Below, piece after piece: positions 1-6,291 of a stretch of 11,798 nt of DNA. The stretch lies in the NCBI GenBank assembly GCA_029260675.1, contig JAJDCV010000140.1:1-11798 (forward strand), given 5' to 3'. The notes beneath the pieces are model-generated. The model had not been told where the DNA came from. It saw nothing but the letters and a program-made list of their open reading frames with translations, and did no database searches. Numbering within the stretch: position 1 is the stretch's first letter; the number at the start of each line of letters is the position of its first letter. This DNA is from Phycisphaeraceae bacterium (GTDB taxonomy: Bacteria > Planctomycetota > Phycisphaerae > Phycisphaerales > Phycisphaeraceae). The translations under genes and the position numbers were made by a program.

Positions 1-1
1 C

Positions 2-1573
2 AACTACAACAACGGCAAAGCCTCCTCCCACGACGGCCAAACCGACCTGCTGGGCGACCTGCTGCAATCCCTGCACGACTCCCTGCACGACGACCCGACG
101 CCATTGGAGATTATCGCCTACGACGACGGCTCAACCGACGACAGCCTCGACACCCTCCGCCAATGGTCTACCAAGACCTGGCGCGGCGGCGATAGGTTCC
201 TGAGGCTGATCGAAGAAGAACACACCGGCATCCTCTCCATCGGCGCCAACCGGCTGGTCCGCGAATCCACCGGCGACATCCTCGTTCGGCTCGACGGCGA
301 CACCCAGATGCTCACACCCCGCTGGGCGGCGCTGCTCTGCCAGTGCTTCGACCAGGGGCCGCCTAAGCTGGGCGTCATCGGGCCCAAGCAACTCCGCCTG
401 GACGGGAAGATCCACGCCTTCGGGGACTGGCTATTGCACCCCAAGGGTTATCACCACATCGACGCCGGGGCCGACCGCGATTCGGTCAACGAGGCGCTCG
501 AGGTCGACCACGTGATGGGCTGTTTCTACTGCTGCAAACGTGCGGTCTACGACGACGTCGGCGGCTATGACGAAAACATCATGCGCGGCCAGACCATCGA
601 CTTCGGCCTCTCCGCCCGGCTCAAGGGCTGGTCCTGCTTCGCAATCCCACATATCGAATACGTCCACCGCCACGGCCTGCGCGGCGCCCGCAAGACCACC
701 GCCGACACCGCCCAGGGCGTCAAGCAGACACTGGATACCTTCCGACAAAAATGGGGCTTCGACCGGATCGCGCCGGACCTGGACGTGGTGCGAGAGAAGT
801 ATGCCGGGACGCCGCTACTGTGGAACGCCCGAGTGTTCGGGACCCCGTCGCGATCGTCACAACCCATCGCACAGAATCCGCCGGGCCTGTCGATCGAGTT
901 AAGCGAGTGGGCGCGGTACGGGGACGATGCCCAGTTAAAGCAATGGATAGACCTGCGCGTGGTCGTGGCCGTGCAGGTGATGTCACAGATCGAGCAACAA
1001 AAAACCGACAACCCCGGCCCCGGCGAGCCTAGGAAAACCGCTGTCCTGGGCTGCTCCGCGGGGCTGATCGCCCACCTCCTGGCCAAACAGAGCGTGACCT
1101 GCATCGGCACCGACACCGACGCGGCAAAGATCCAACTGGCCCAGCAGTGTGCCGCCAGCCAGGCCTACCCAGGCGACACCCCCACGTTCACCCACCAGGC
1201 CGATCCGCACAGAGCCCCTCTGGAAGACGGCTCCGCCGACGTCGCCCTGCTCTTTGACCAGATCGAAACCCACGACAACCCGGTCGCTCTATTCCGTGAT
1301 GCCCACCGCGTGCTGGCCGACCGGGGCGTGCTGGTCATCATCACCAAACGCCCCAACCAGGCCCGCAACCCGCGCGAGGCCCAGCGCTGCTACCGGGCCC
1401 CGGAATTGATGACCCAGTTGCAGGCCGTCGGCGGCTGGGACATCCTCTCCGACCCACACCAGGGCAACCCCAGCCACCCGTGGATCCTCATCGCCCGCCG
1501 TGTAGCACTACCCAAACCCAACACAACTCAAAAACCCACCCCGGCTTCCCCCACCCCGGCGGAGGCGGCTTAA
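2..1573 (+). CDS. Glycosyltransferase family 2 / methyltransferase-like fusion, 5' partial
   Basis: The reading frame is open to the left edge, beginning NYNNGKASS, so the start lies outside; a TTG at 104 falls inside the GT-A fold and is not the start. The N-terminal half is a GT2 domain: DDGSTDDS at about nt 122-145 (nucleotide-sugar binding), a DGD metal-binding motif at about 294-302, and an acceptor-side segment with DFGLSARLKGW at about 599-631. A linker leads to a class I methyltransferase-like half: a glycine-rich loop VLGCSAG at about 1043-1063, an acidic TDTD after strand 2, and GSADVALLFDQIE at about 1232-1270. The loop is weaker than the usual GxGxG. The tail is rich in Pro, Thr and Ala. 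By family it would act on surface glycans or glycoproteins; donor, acceptor and methyl-transfer activity cannot be read from the sequence. GT2 assignment is firm; the methyltransferase half is probable and may be catalytically weak. Confidence 0.88.
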   Translation, partial: NYNNGKASSHDGQTDLLGDLLQSLHDSLHDDPTPLEIIAYDDGSTDDSLDTLRQWSTKTWRGGDRFLRLIEEEHTGILSIGANRLVRESTGDILVRLDGDTQMLTPRWAALLCQCFDQGPPKLGVIGPKQLRLDGKIHAFGDWLLHPKGYHHIDAGADRDSVNEALEVDHVMGCFYCCKRAVYDDVGGYDENIMRGQTIDFGLSARLKGWSCFAIPHIEYVHRHGLRGARKTTADTAQGVKQTLDTFRQKWGFDRIAPDLDVVREKYAGTPLLWNARVFGTPSRSSQPIAQNPPGLSIELSEWARYGDDAQLKQWIDLRVVVAVQVMSQIEQQKTDNPGPGEPRKTAVLGCSAGLIAHLLAKQSVTCIGTDTDAAKIQLAQQCAASQAYPGDTPTFTHQADPHRAPLEDGSADVALLFDQIETHDNPVALFRDAHRVLADRGVLVIITKRPNQARNPREAQRCYRAPELMTQLQAVGGWDILSDPHQGNPSHPWILIARRVALPKPNTTQKPTPASPTPAEAA

Positions 1574-1579
1574 GCCGCC
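1564..1579 (+). terminator. Perfect 16-base palindrome overlapping the stop codon (possible terminator hairpin)
   Basis: GGCGGCTTAAGCCGCC is a perfect palindrome. As RNA it folds into a six-pair GC stem with a TTAA loop, and the gene's TAA stop lies in the loop and 3' arm. No T-tract follows, so it is not a classical Rho-independent terminator. It may slow or protect the transcript end. Confidence 0.35.
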
Positions 1580-1732
1580 ATCCACCACGACCCCGACCAC
1601 GAAAAACACCGCCTAAACCGCTGACTCAAACAAGTACCCGACACCGCATAACCCGCCCCTTGAAGCACGAACAGCCACAAAAATTATCCAGACCCCTCGC
1701 CCACAAGGCCGATGTTTTGTTAGGTTATGACG

Positions 1733-1752
1733 GCGGATTACCCGTAATCCGC
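1733..1752. repeat. Perfect inverted repeat in the amidase leader (operator or leader hairpin)
   Basis: The arms GCGGATTA and TAATCCGC are separated by CCCG; the stem extends to nine pairs if the outer loop C and G also pair. It ends 35 bases before the amidase ATG, in the 214-base gap 1574-1787. The gap otherwise holds only the palindrome at 1564-1579 and no supported gene. The position suits an operator, a leader hairpin or the terminator of a read-through transcript, but no T-run follows. Function is inferred from position only. Confidence 0.4.
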
Positions 1753-1787
1753 GCACGCATCGCGGGCCACTCACGACAGGCCAAGGC

Positions 1788-2510
1788 ATGAAATTCACCC
1801 GTAGGGAAATGCTGATCACCGGGCTGGGCTTGATGGTCGCCGGGGGCACCGGCTGTACCCAGACACCGACCAGCCTGACGCGCCGGCCCGGGACCCCCTG
1901 GCCAGGCAGCATCAGCCAGCCGACCCATGCCAACGCCGCCGCCCGCACCGTCGCCGCGCCCCAACCCGCCCAACCCTACCGCGCCCCCGCAGCCGTTGGC
2001 CCCCCGGGGTTTAGACCCCGATCATGGTGGACCCGTTCCGGACCGATCCGCTCGAAGGTCAACCCCATGAAGGGTGTCAGCCGGATTACCGTCCACCACG
2101 AAGGCCACACGCCCGTCTGGTTCACCGACGAACAAAGCACCAAGGCCCGACTCGAACAGGTCCGCAACATCCACACCCGCGACCGCCGATGGGGCGACAT
2201 CGGCTACCACTTCGTCATCGACCGGGCCGGCCGGGTCATCGAAGGCCGAAACATCGCCTACCAGGGCGCCCACGTCAGCAACCAGAACCCCCACAACGTC
2301 GGGGTCATGCTCCTGGGTAACTTCGAGAAGCAATCCCCCTCCCAGGCCCAACTCACCGCCCTGCAATCCACGCTCCGCCACCTCATGGCCAAGTACCGCG
2401 TGCCGGTCCGACGGGTCTACACCCACCGCGAGCTGGGCCCCACCGTCTGCCCCGGCCGAAACCTCCAGCCCCGCGTCGCCTCCCTGCGCACCAACGGCGG
2501 ACTGGCATAG
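1788..2510 (+). CDS. N-acetylmuramoyl-L-alanine amidase (Amidase_2/PGRP fold), Tat-exported, possible lipoprotein
   Basis: This 240-residue protein would cleave the lactyl-amide bond between MurNAc and L-Ala of peptidoglycan, in the periplasm or at a membrane. The N-terminus has a twin-arginine motif (TRREML, R5-R6), a hydrophobic stretch to about residue 20 and Cys23, consistent with Tat export and possible lipidation; the residues before Cys23 (GTG) are a poor lipobox. Residues 24-78 are a Pro/Ala/Thr-rich linker. The catalytic domain spans about 79-235. By comparison with T7 lysozyme and PGRPs, the zinc ligands are H103 (TVHHEG), H213 (YTHREL) and C221 (TVCPGR), with Y140 (GDIGYHF) as the catalytic tyrosine; the lysine of T7 lysozyme is replaced by T219, as in PGRPs. 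All key residues are present. The ATG at 1788 is chosen because it starts the export signal. It lies alone after a 214-base gap, so it probably has its own promoter, which I could not identify. Confidence 0.92.
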   Translation: MKFTRREMLITGLGLMVAGGTGCTQTPTSLTRRPGTPWPGSISQPTHANAAARTVAAPQPAQPYRAPAAVGPPGFRPRSWWTRSGPIRSKVNPMKGVSRITVHHEGHTPVWFTDEQSTKARLEQVRNIHTRDRRWGDIGYHFVIDRAGRVIEGRNIAYQGAHVSNQNPHNVGVMLLGNFEKQSPSQAQLTALQSTLRHLMAKYRVPVRRVYTHRELGPTVCPGRNLQPRVASLRTNGGLA

Positions 2511-2557
2511 CTTCAAAGCGGTAGCATTCAATAATCCACATCGTGTTAGGTTTTTGT

Positions 2558-2585
2558 TTGATATTTCTGGAATACCCTGTATACT
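2558..2585 (+). promoter_or_regulatory. Sigma70-type promoter for the Panacea/toxin unit
   Basis: TTGATA at 2558-2563 and TATACT at 2580-2585 are 16 bases apart, each with one mismatch to the consensus. The start site would be near 2592, giving a leader of about 30 bases before the ATG at 2624. The surrounding stretch is strikingly AT-rich compared with the host genes. It is the best promoter match I found in the window. Confidence 0.6.
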
Positions 2586-2623
2586 ATGGGCATCAGCGTT
2601 GAGTGTATGGACCGGGTGATCCC

Positions 2624-3187
2624 ATGAAGCAACTCTCACCATTCAACGAATATCGCTACGACTTGGTGGTGGCATATGTCTTGAAGCGTATTAATGCGCT
2701 TTTTGATATCTATGACTTTGTCAAGATTCACGCCTTGGTTGATGCGATCCATGTGGCCGAAACGGGTCGTCCAGTGATTGGCGGTGTGCTGGAATCTTGG
2801 GAACATGGGCCGGTCGCCAAGCCCGCTTACGACAGAGCCAAACGCATCTTAGAAGGCCGTGAATCCGCGGATAAATTCGATGTGGTGACCCTAAATGGCC
2901 CACGACCCATGGCAGGCGCAAAAAGTACGTATGCCCCGGACACCGATGAGTTCTGCGCATCTGAACTGTCCGCTATGGACCGGGCTATTGATGTGTTCAA
3001 TTCGATGGGGCATGACGAACTCTACGCATACTTCCATAACCCGAAAACTTTCATCGGTTATGCGTGGAACGAAGCGCGACGGACACGTCGCAACCTATCT
3101 TGGCGGGAAATACTCGAGGCATATGAACGCGACAAAGGCGATACACAGAACCTGGCAAGGCTGACACTGAATGCAGCGGGGGCGTAA
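2624..3187 (+). CDS. Panacea-domain (DUF4065, SocA-like) antitoxin
   Basis: This 187-residue protein matches the Panacea family, seen in phage GepA-like proteins, SocA and many antitoxins. The N-terminal helix (DLVVAYVLKRINA) leads to the region that in the family reads KLLYLAD, here VKIHALVDAIHVA. Then come GRPVIGGVLESWEHGPVAKP, the hallmark W..GPV segment, and a helical C-terminal half (FIGYAWNEAR, then a basic stretch). No helix-turn-helix or other added domain is visible. Panacea proteins typically neutralise a toxin encoded next to them, and the following gene fits that place. An in-frame GTG at 2603 would add seven residues; I prefer ATG 2624 because the family domain starts just after it and the predicted transcript starts near 2592. 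The 4-base-type coupling expected with the next gene is altered (GTAA instead of GTGA). Composition is AT-richer than the neighbours, suggesting transfer. SocA in Caulobacter is a proteolytic adaptor, so an adaptor role is also possible. Confidence 0.82.
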   Translation: MKQLSPFNEYRYDLVVAYVLKRINALFDIYDFVKIHALVDAIHVAETGRPVIGGVLESWEHGPVAKPAYDRAKRILEGRESADKFDVVTLNGPRPMAGAKSTYAPDTDEFCASELSAMDRAIDVFNSMGHDELYAYFHNPKTFIGYAWNEARRTRRNLSWREILEAYERDKGDTQNLARLTLNAAGA

Positions 3188-3585
3188 ACATCCGGGGCCA
3201 CATCTACCAGATCGGTGATGACACGCACCCACAAGTGGTAATAGTCGGAACACCGGATTCGCCCGAATGTTTCTGCGTCCCGTGTTTTACACCGGGGCGA
3301 GAATCCATTGAGGCACTTATCCGAGAATTGGTATCTACCGGTTGGCAACGTGATGAGATTGTCGTTCGTATCAACAACGCGGAGCATGTCCAATTTAAAC
3401 CCGGGTTTCCAGTCAACGACGAGTCGGAATATTGCCTATGGCATCGACAACCTCACTCGTCAAATGCCATTAAGAACAGCCGTTGGATTGGTGAAATGAA
3501 CGAGCCGGGGGTTATCAAGATCGCTCGCGGGTTATTGAAAATGGAGGAGCGTTGCAATCACTCCCTTTCCCCAAAGTTGAAATAG
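3184..3585 (+). CDS. Putative MazF/PemK-like toxin partner; start codon uncertain
   Basis: The frame is open from 3127 to the stop at 3583-3585. The recognisable protein begins at 3184 (133 residues), but the codon there is GTA, overlapping the antitoxin's TAA. The only standard start, GTG 3235 (116 residues), would remove the first predicted strand. Read from 3184, the order resembles MazF/PemK: RGHIYQI (like RGDIYWV), HPQVVIVGTPD (like RPVVIVS), VPCFT (like the APIT strand), HVQF, then EYCLWHRQ, a linker and IGEMNEPGVIKIARGLL, like the family's terminal G-L-S-x-E-x-L-x-K-I helix. Family mRNA interferases cut single-stranded RNA. Two points are unusual: the arginine before PVVIVS is missing (HPQ) and there is an insert at about residues 38-67. 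The location directly after a Panacea gene supports a toxin role. The fold call is from pattern only; it could be an unknown toxin, a silenced gene or no toxin at all. Confidence 0.5.
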   Translation, partial: VNIRGHIYQIGDDTHPQVVIVGTPDSPECFCVPCFTPGRESIEALIRELVSTGWQRDEIVVRINNAEHVQFKPGFPVNDESEYCLWHRQPHSSNAIKNSRWIGEMNEPGVIKIARGLLKMEERCNHSLSPKLK

Positions 3586-3733
3586 AAACTCACACAATGG
3601 CTGGAAAAAGTGGCACCCGGATAATGATGTGGATTGTTTAATCCTCAGTTCTACAAGCGTTCCACAATCTCGGCTTGAAAATCCCAAACACACCCACACC
3701 ACCAGCCAAACTACCTTTCACATACAGTTGCCG

Positions 3734-3739
3734 TACAAT
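3734..3739 (+). promoter_or_regulatory. Candidate -10 element before scpB (possible leaderless start)
   Basis: TACAAT lies six bases before the scpB ATG at 3746. If it is a -10 box, transcription would begin at or next to the A of the start codon, giving a leaderless mRNA. No convincing -35 sits 15-18 bases upstream. The rest of the 160-base gap 3586-3745 shows no gene and no hairpin I could support. Confidence 0.3.
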
Positions 3740-3745
3740 GGGTGT

Positions 3746-4399
3746 ATGACCGACACCGACCAAGCTGTACACCAGGACGCGGCCGAGCAGGCCGAGACTG
3801 CACCAGAACCTCAGGCCGCCGAGTCCAAGGTAGCCCAGTCCAAGCCCGCCGAGCCTGTGTTGACCAAGAAGCAGGCCGAGGCGTTGGCGCTGAAGGTCGA
3901 GGCGGCGTTGCTGACGACCGATCGGCCGATGACCGCGGCGAAGCTGTCCGACCTGTTGGGCGAGGTCGGCGCCAAGGCCGTCCAGGACGCCGCCGACGAG
4001 CTGAACAAGGTCTACGAGAAGTCCGGGCGCAGCTTCCGTATCGAGAAGGTTGCCGGCGGGTTGCAGGTCCTGACGCTGCCGATGTACGCGGACGTATTGA
4101 GCGAACTGCACAAGAGCCGAGCGCAGACCCGGCTAAGCCCCGCGGCGATGGAGACGCTGGCGATCGTTGCGTATCAGCAGCCGATCATGCGGGCGCAGAT
4201 CGAGAGCATCCGCGGGGTGGCCTGCGGCGAGGTGCTCCGCAGCCTGATGGACCGACACATGGTCAAGATCGTCGGACGCGCCGAGGAGATCGGCCGACCG
4301 ATGTTGTACGGCACGACCAAGGGCTTCCTGGAAGCCTTCGGGTTATCTGGGATCAAAGACCTGCCCAAGGTCGAAAAATCCAAGGTCCCGCACCTGTAA
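3746..4399 (+). CDS. scpB: SMC-Scp complex subunit ScpB
   Basis: ScpB is the winged-helix (kite) subunit that, with ScpA, bridges the heads of the SMC condensin and helps organise and segregate the chromosome in the cytoplasm. From ATG 3746 the protein has 217 residues. Residues 1 to about 40 are an acidic Ala/Gln/Glu/Pro-rich extension, probably disordered. The first winged helix follows (KVEAALLTTDRPMTAAKLSD ... RIEKVAGGLQVLT), then the family signature LSPAAMETLAIVAYQQPIMR followed by QIESIRGV, and the end GRPMLYGTTKGFLEAFGL with DLP. The frame continues upstream to a GTG at 3629, but those residues do not look coding, and a -10-like TACAAT would be inside them. No scpA lies next to it in this window. 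Recognition is strong; the exact start is less sure. Confidence 0.95.
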   Translation: MTDTDQAVHQDAAEQAETAPEPQAAESKVAQSKPAEPVLTKKQAEALALKVEAALLTTDRPMTAAKLSDLLGEVGAKAVQDAADELNKVYEKSGRSFRIEKVAGGLQVLTLPMYADVLSELHKSRAQTRLSPAAMETLAIVAYQQPIMRAQIESIRGVACGEVLRSLMDRHMVKIVGRAEEIGRPMLYGTTKGFLEAFGLSGIKDLPKVEKSKVPHL

Positions 4400-4452
4400 C
4401 CGATTCTAATATCGCGGTGAGCTTCGTCATCGACTATGACACCGTGCCGATT

Positions 4453-4459
4453 GAGGTGA
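4453..4459 (+). promoter_or_regulatory. Shine-Dalgarno for the lipoprotein gene
   Basis: GAGGTGA, with GAGG six bases before ATG 4463, is a clear ribosome-binding site. Many genes in this window lack one, and this one fixes the start. The 63-base gap 4400-4462 otherwise holds no supported gene. Confidence 0.6.
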
Positions 4460-4462
4460 TCC

Positions 4463-4948
4463 ATGAAGACAACCGACGGGCTGGGGGTGTGGGCCGCCAG
4501 GCTGGTGTTGGCTACCATGCTCTGCGTATTGATGGGATGTAGTCCATATCATATGCAAGGCATCGTGGTCGAGGGCGCTGAATCCAAAATCCTGGTTGTC
4601 AGTAAAGACGATCCACGCCTTGCGGAAGGTCATGGCATCCCTCTAGCATCGATCAAACTGACGCTGGAACCAAACTACCTATCCCGCAGAACCTTGCCGC
4701 AGGTCCAGAGCGAGGTGGATGGTACGTTTGCGCTCCCGGTCGATGAGCCCGGCGCGGGCTATCTGGACCACTGGGTGCGCATCATCGTCCAACGCGACGG
4801 GTATAACACCGCCACCTCGGACCGGTTGCTGCCCGGCCCAAGCCAACGCCTGCTGGTGACCCTGGTGTACGGCGAAGACCATTACCAGCCCGAGCCACCG
4901 GACCTGAAGGAAGAGACCCTGAAGATGGGCGAGCCGTACATGCAGTAG
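4463..4948 (+). CDS. Small lipoprotein with a carboxypeptidase-regulatory-like beta domain
   Basis: I do not recognise a named family for the whole protein. It has 161 residues. The N-terminus is a lipoprotein signal: basic start, hydrophobic ARLVLATMLCVLMGC, lipobox L23-M24-G25-C26. The mature part starts GIVVEG and has alternating strands with a VDGTFALPV turn, WVRIIVQRDGYNTA and RLLVTLVYG. That order (G-x-V, then D-G-x-F, then a GY/GYxx strand) is typical of the CarboxypepD_reg-like seven-strand sandwich found in many secreted or anchored bacterial proteins, here with no enzyme domain. The tail is acidic and Pro-rich. It probably sits in the periplasm, anchored in a membrane. It lies 44 bases upstream of the DUF58 gene in the same direction, so the two may be co-transcribed and share an envelope role. 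The fold is inferred, the lipoprotein signal is clear. Confidence 0.82.
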   Translation: MKTTDGLGVWAARLVLATMLCVLMGCSPYHMQGIVVEGAESKILVVSKDDPRLAEGHGIPLASIKLTLEPNYLSRRTLPQVQSEVDGTFALPVDEPGAGYLDHWVRIIVQRDGYNTATSDRLLPGPSQRLLVTLVYGEDHYQPEPPDLKEETLKMGEPYMQ

Positions 4949-4983
4949 GTGTGCCGGCGGCCGGTCCGCGTCAGCCGGGCCGT

Positions 4984-4990
4984 GGAGGTG
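4984..4990 (+). promoter_or_regulatory. Shine-Dalgarno that decides the DUF58 start
   Basis: GGAGGTG stands four bases (from GGAGG) before ATG 4993. It favours this ATG over the in-frame GTG at 4951, which would add a Pro/Gly/Arg-rich stretch and has no such site. Confidence 0.55.
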
Positions 4991-4992
4991 TG

Positions 4993-6222
4993 ATGGTAAA
5001 GTCGTACAACCGGATCCAACTCTGCCCCGGGAGCCTGATCTACCTGATGGTCTCGGCGTTGATCACGTTCGCCGCATTGTACACCCAGGCGAACCTGTTG
5101 TTCTGGGCCTTGGGCCTGGTGATCGGTGCGTTTGGTGTGTCACTGATCGGGGCGTTGATCACACTCAACGGCATCCATGTGCAACGCCTCACCCCGTCGC
5201 GCGGCGTGGCAGGTGAACCCCTGGTGCTACGTCACCACCTGGTCAACCACTCACGATTCGCCTGCTTCAGCATCGAGATCATCGAGACCTGGGACGGCTA
5301 CCGTCGTGGCAGCCGTGGCGTGGGGCCAAAGGGTGAGACGCCACCACGGCTGAAGGGCAGGCCGTTTGGGTGGGTCCTGCACCTGGGCCCGGGTCAATCG
5401 ATCCAGGCCGAAGCCCCCTGTTGGCCCACTCGCCGGGGGCTGCTGAGGTTCGAGAAGATCATCGTCCGCTCGGGCTTCCCCTTCGGGATCATCCGCAAGG
5501 CCTTGGCATTCCAACAGGCCGGGGAGGTCCTGGTCTACCCGCCGCTTCGCCGGCTGAACCGGCAGGCCGCGCTGTCCTTATCCAGCACCGACATCAGTAA
5601 CGCCAAGCACGCCGACCGCGGCGGCGGGATGGACGAGTTCTTCGGGCTTCGGCCCTACCGCCCCGGGGATAACTACAAACTCATCGACTGGAAACACTCG
5701 GCCCGGACCAGCAACCTGGTGTCCAGAGAAATGGCCAAACCCAGACCCCCCAGGATGATGATCCAGCTTGACCTGACAAGGCCCGTTTCTTCACCTGCGT
5801 CTCAAACCGTCGTAACGGAAGACACCGGCTGGATCGACGCACAGGAAGAGGCGATCAACCTCACCGGGTCGCTGATCCGCGAGGCCTACCTGCACGGTAT
5901 CCATGTGGGGCTCACAGTCTCCGGTGCCGGGAACCCAAACGTGCCGATGCACCATAACCAGGCCCACCGCCGCCGGCTGCTGGATACCCTGGCGCAGCTG
6001 GACCTCTCGGACACGCCGCAGGCCCCGCACACGCCACCGGGCAAGCCGACCGTCACCGTTCGGCCCAACGACCCGAAGCTGAACCCTGACGAAAACACCC
6101 CAAGGGCATCGATCATCAACGTTTCCGGCAACGGCCGACGGACGCAGACACTGTTGCATCCATCTGACACCTACAACCAAAGTACCACCCGCCAGAAAAC
6201 GCAGCCCGTACCGCCCGGATGA
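4993..6222 (+). CDS. DUF58 domain-containing membrane protein
   Basis: This 409-residue protein has two N-terminal membrane segments (about 11-30 and 34-54, LIYLMVSALITFAALY and LLFWALGLVIGAFGVSLIGA). A beta-rich region follows, then the DUF58 hallmark at about 210-238: GGGMDEFFGLRPYRPGD followed by LIDWKHSAR. After it, MMIQLDLTRP begins a von Willebrand A-like half that has only a partial metal-site pattern. The last 70 or so residues are polar, Pro/Thr/Asn-rich and probably disordered. DUF58 proteins usually accompany a MoxR AAA+ ATPase and a transglutaminase-like membrane protein and are thought to help assemble or fold envelope proteins; a molecular function is not established. Here the transglutaminase follows after 69 bases but no MoxR gene lies between 2 and 11798. 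The start is fixed by the GGAGGTG site. Confidence 0.9.
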   Translation: MVKSYNRIQLCPGSLIYLMVSALITFAALYTQANLLFWALGLVIGAFGVSLIGALITLNGIHVQRLTPSRGVAGEPLVLRHHLVNHSRFACFSIEIIETWDGYRRGSRGVGPKGETPPRLKGRPFGWVLHLGPGQSIQAEAPCWPTRRGLLRFEKIIVRSGFPFGIIRKALAFQQAGEVLVYPPLRRLNRQAALSLSSTDISNAKHADRGGGMDEFFGLRPYRPGDNYKLIDWKHSARTSNLVSREMAKPRPPRMMIQLDLTRPVSSPASQTVVTEDTGWIDAQEEAINLTGSLIREAYLHGIHVGLTVSGAGNPNVPMHHNQAHRRRLLDTLAQLDLSDTPQAPHTPPGKPTVTVRPNDPKLNPDENTPRASIINVSGNGRRTQTLLHPSDTYNQSTTRQKTQPVPPG

Positions 6223-6291
6223 GGCATCCACCGTTGAGTCTGGATCGTTTTATCTTTAGTTGAATCGCATAGGACATCTTCACAACCGTCT

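Noticed and set aside
431..1116. Long open frames on the - strand across the GT2 gene
   Set aside because: They are antisense shadows of a GC-rich gene with clear GT2 motifs; their proteins show no family motifs and no start context.
1480..1791. A + strand open frame bridging the GT2 end and the amidase leader
   Set aside because: Pro/Thr/Arg-rich translation typical of a shifted frame, half of it inside the GT2 gene; no motif, start site or conserved look.
2022..2642. A 206-residue - strand frame opposite the amidase
   Set aside because: Ala/Val/Gly/Asp-rich shadow of the amidase, which has all catalytic residues on the + strand.
3184..3234. Treating GTG 3235 as the certain toxin start
   Set aside because: It would cut off the RGHIYQI strand that fits the MazF-like pattern; the upstream frame is open and the junction explains the lost start better.
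3742..4542. A 266-residue + strand frame overlapping scpB in another frame
   Set aside because: Arg/Gly-rich out-of-frame translation; scpB signature residues are in the other frame.
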